A stretch of 64,000 nt of DNA from Opitutales bacterium (GTDB lineage: Bacteria; Verrucomicrobiota; Verrucomicrobiia; Opitutales; Seribacteraceae). Below the pieces are notes generated by a model. It made no database searches. It saw only the letters and a program-made list of their open reading frames with translations, and had not been told where the DNA came from. Positions 62,780-64,000 of this stretch are shown here, piece after piece (the stretch's first letter is position 1; every line of letters starts with the position of its first letter). The position numbers were made by a program, and so were the translations under genes. The stretch spans positions 1 through 64,000 of the forward strand of contig JAOFOL010000004.1 of the NCBI GenBank assembly GCA_028042835.1, read 5' to 3'.

Positions 62780-64000
62780 TTATTCACCACGCAAGAGTCC
62801 TAACGGTTTTTCCTGAAGTACTTTGCGGGTGGAAAATTCTGCTGTTAAGCAGGAAAGTATGGTAATCGTAAAAATCATGGCTAGAGGTAGTTGCCAATGA
62901 AAACTCCAAACTCGATCGAAAATGTACTGGGATAAGAAAAAACTCGCACCTAAACTGAGTGAAACTCCTAGGACAGAAGAGAAGAAGCCGAGGGTGCCAA
63001 ATTCCAGTCTTACAATGTTTCTGAGGTCGGAAAAGGAGGCACCAAGAATCTTTTGCAGGTTAATTTCCTGTCTTTGTCGCCGAGCTTTTTCTCGAGATAT
63101 TGTGTGGAGGATAATGAGTCCGACAACGATGGACAATATTGCCATGATTTGCAAAGCCCAGGTCATTTGACCAACAACTTGGAGGATTTTTCTTCCGGTT
63201 CTTTCTACATCGAGAATGGAAATCGTGGGAAACTTCTGAACAAGTAGATCCTGAATGATTTGCTTCTCTTCCTTGGATAGCTGTTCGATGGTCCCTATAA
63301 AGGTTTTTGGAGCATTCTCAAGTACGCCAGGTTGCATTTGTACAAAGAAGTTTGGCTGGAAGCTGGTCCAGCGTACCCTGCGAATGTTGGCTACTTCAGC
63401 TAAAACCTGCACTCCGCTAACCTCAATAGTAATTTGGTCTCCCAAATCTATGCCTAAAGATTCGGCATATTTTTGCTCAACCGAAATTTCTGCCGGTCCA
63501 CTACTGTTTTGATCATAGGTGGAACTTACCATTCGACCACGAATGATTTCTTCACTTTCCCTTAATTTCCCTCGGTAACTGAGGTTGAAGTTTCGGTTTC
63601 GAAAAGCATTTCTTCTTTGGTCATCAGGATTATCGAACTCTCGGTCCAGACCAGACATGGATTCAAAAGGAACTCCTTTAACAGCGAGGAGGCGTCCACG
63701 AATCCATGGTGTTATGTTTTGAAGAGGGCGACCCTGGAATTGCAGGGTCTGGGTAAGTGATTGAAGATGTTCTTCCTGAATATCAAAAAGAAAGAGTTGG
63801 GGAAGCTTACTCTCTGGATCCTTTAGATTTATTTCAGATTCAAGGCTGTACTGAAATTGGGGGATCAGGTTAAGAAGCAACACCCCAAGAGCAAGTGCAA
63901 GAAGGCTGGTAATCGAACTTGTGCGGTTTCTTGAAAGCGAGCGGCAGGCCAAACGCAGGGGTAGTGGTGATCGGCGAAAAAGCCGGTCGATTCCTGCCAG
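62780..64000 (-). CDS. FtsX-type ABC transporter permease, C-terminal part only
   Basis: The gene runs into the window edge; at least 406 codons are present and the frame is open to 64000 (LAGIDRLFRRSPLPLRLACR, upstream of the track start at 63952). It has the FtsX permease pattern: a segment SLSRNRTSSITSLLALALGV starting a helix, a large periplasmic domain (residues about 40-270 of the track protein), then three helices (MTWALQIMAILSIVVGLIIL; LGFFSSVLGVSLSLGASFFL; LPLAMIFTITILSCLTAEF). This fits the second half of a duplicated YbbP-like permease. The ATPase partner is not in the window. Confidence 0.85.
   Translation of the reverse strand: MAGIDRLFRRSPLPLRLACRSLSRNRTSSITSLLALALGVLLLNLIPQFQYSLESEINLKDPESKLPQLFLFDIQEEHLQSLTQTLQFQGRPLQNITPWIRGRLLAVKGVPFESMSGLDREFDNPDDQRRNAFRNRNFNLSYRGKLRESEEIIRGRMVSSTYDQNSSGPAEISVEQKYAESLGIDLGDQITIEVSGVQVLAEVANIRRVRWTSFQPNFFVQMQPGVLENAPKTFIGTIEQLSKEEKQIIQDLLVQKFPTISILDVERTGRKILQVVGQMTWALQIMAILSIVVGLIILHTISREKARRQRQEINLQKILGASFSDLRNIVRLEFGTLGFFSSVLGVSLSLGASFFLSQYIFDRVWSFHWQLPLAMIFTITILSCLTAEFSTRKVLQEKPLGLLRGE

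Noticed and set aside
1-64000. tRNA genes, rRNA, CRISPR arrays, transposases, prophage or integron features
   Set aside because: Looked for by eye on both strands; nothing with the expected cloverleaf, regular spacer-repeat or transposase motifs was found, though a tRNA scan program would be more reliable.

Overview
The window looks like a chromosomal segment of a marine Verrucomicrobiota bacterium, with the related PVC phyla as the alternative. Five formylglycine-type sulfatases, two pairs of PSCyt1/DUF1549/DUF1553 and DUF1501 genes, a DUF1080 protein and many secreted proteins with Gram-negative signal peptides are typical of Verrucomicrobiota and Planctomycetota. A GatCAB amidotransferase and ordinary housekeeping genes sit beside them. 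I saw no tRNA, rRNA, CRISPR array, insertion sequence or prophage.

Layout. (1) 1-957, minus: the start of a DUF3450 plus ExbB/TolQ-like (TonB energising) operon, behind a promoter whose 17-bp spacer is a perfect Fur-like palindrome. (2) 1055-12250, minus: a translation and RNA block, rpsO-pnp-surE-small membrane protein-rpmI-rplT-pheS-pheT-gatC-gatA-gatB. (3) 12421-16692, plus: a gamma-glutamylcyclotransferase-like gene coupled to a fused 5-oxoprolinase. (4) 16738-19430: a sulfatase, an unlisted 41-aa membrane peptide, and a decayed surface-protein gene ending in a dispersed repeat. (5) 19435-28223: typA, a lipoprotein, hflK-hflC, a Nudix gene, an MscS channel, small membrane proteins, a cupin and a Trp-repeat protein. 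(6) 28273-50672: the glycan and sulfatase zone, with both PSCyt1/DUF1501 pairs, two sulfatases, a Kelch-Ig-LamG surface protein, two secreted mixed-charge repeat proteins, DUF1080, a beta-propeller, a sugar isomerase-like protein, an amine-oxidase-like flavoprotein and a DASH-type photolyase. (7) 50676-64000: a lactonase-fold propeller, an orphan flagellin with a C-type lectin insert, an intact sufE beside a broken tandem copy, a His-rich lipoprotein, a tandem sulfatase pair, a fatty-acid desaturase, a lipase coupled to a kinase-like protein, a histidine phosphatase, an AraC/PchR-type HTH gene with the same palindromic operator as region 1, and the end of an FtsX-type ABC permease.

How it fits together. 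The sulfatases, PSCyt1/DUF1501 pairs, DUF1080, isomerase-like protein and sugar-binding beta-sandwich domains suggest desulfation and breakdown of sulfated polysaccharide in the periplasm. No glycoside hydrolase or sulfatase-maturing enzyme is present here. The two identical palindromes link a TonB-energising operon to a PchR-like regulator, which is an iron-uptake theme. The most unusual gene is the flagellin (51994-53319): its central region has the WEA, WLG, W-W, EPN and WND landmarks of a calcium-dependent C-type lectin, so the filament may itself be a glycan adhesin. Next are a pair of mixed-charge proteins sharing an unnamed AVxxGxIS repeat, one with a 13-cysteine tail, and an atypical kinase-like protein coupled to a lipase.
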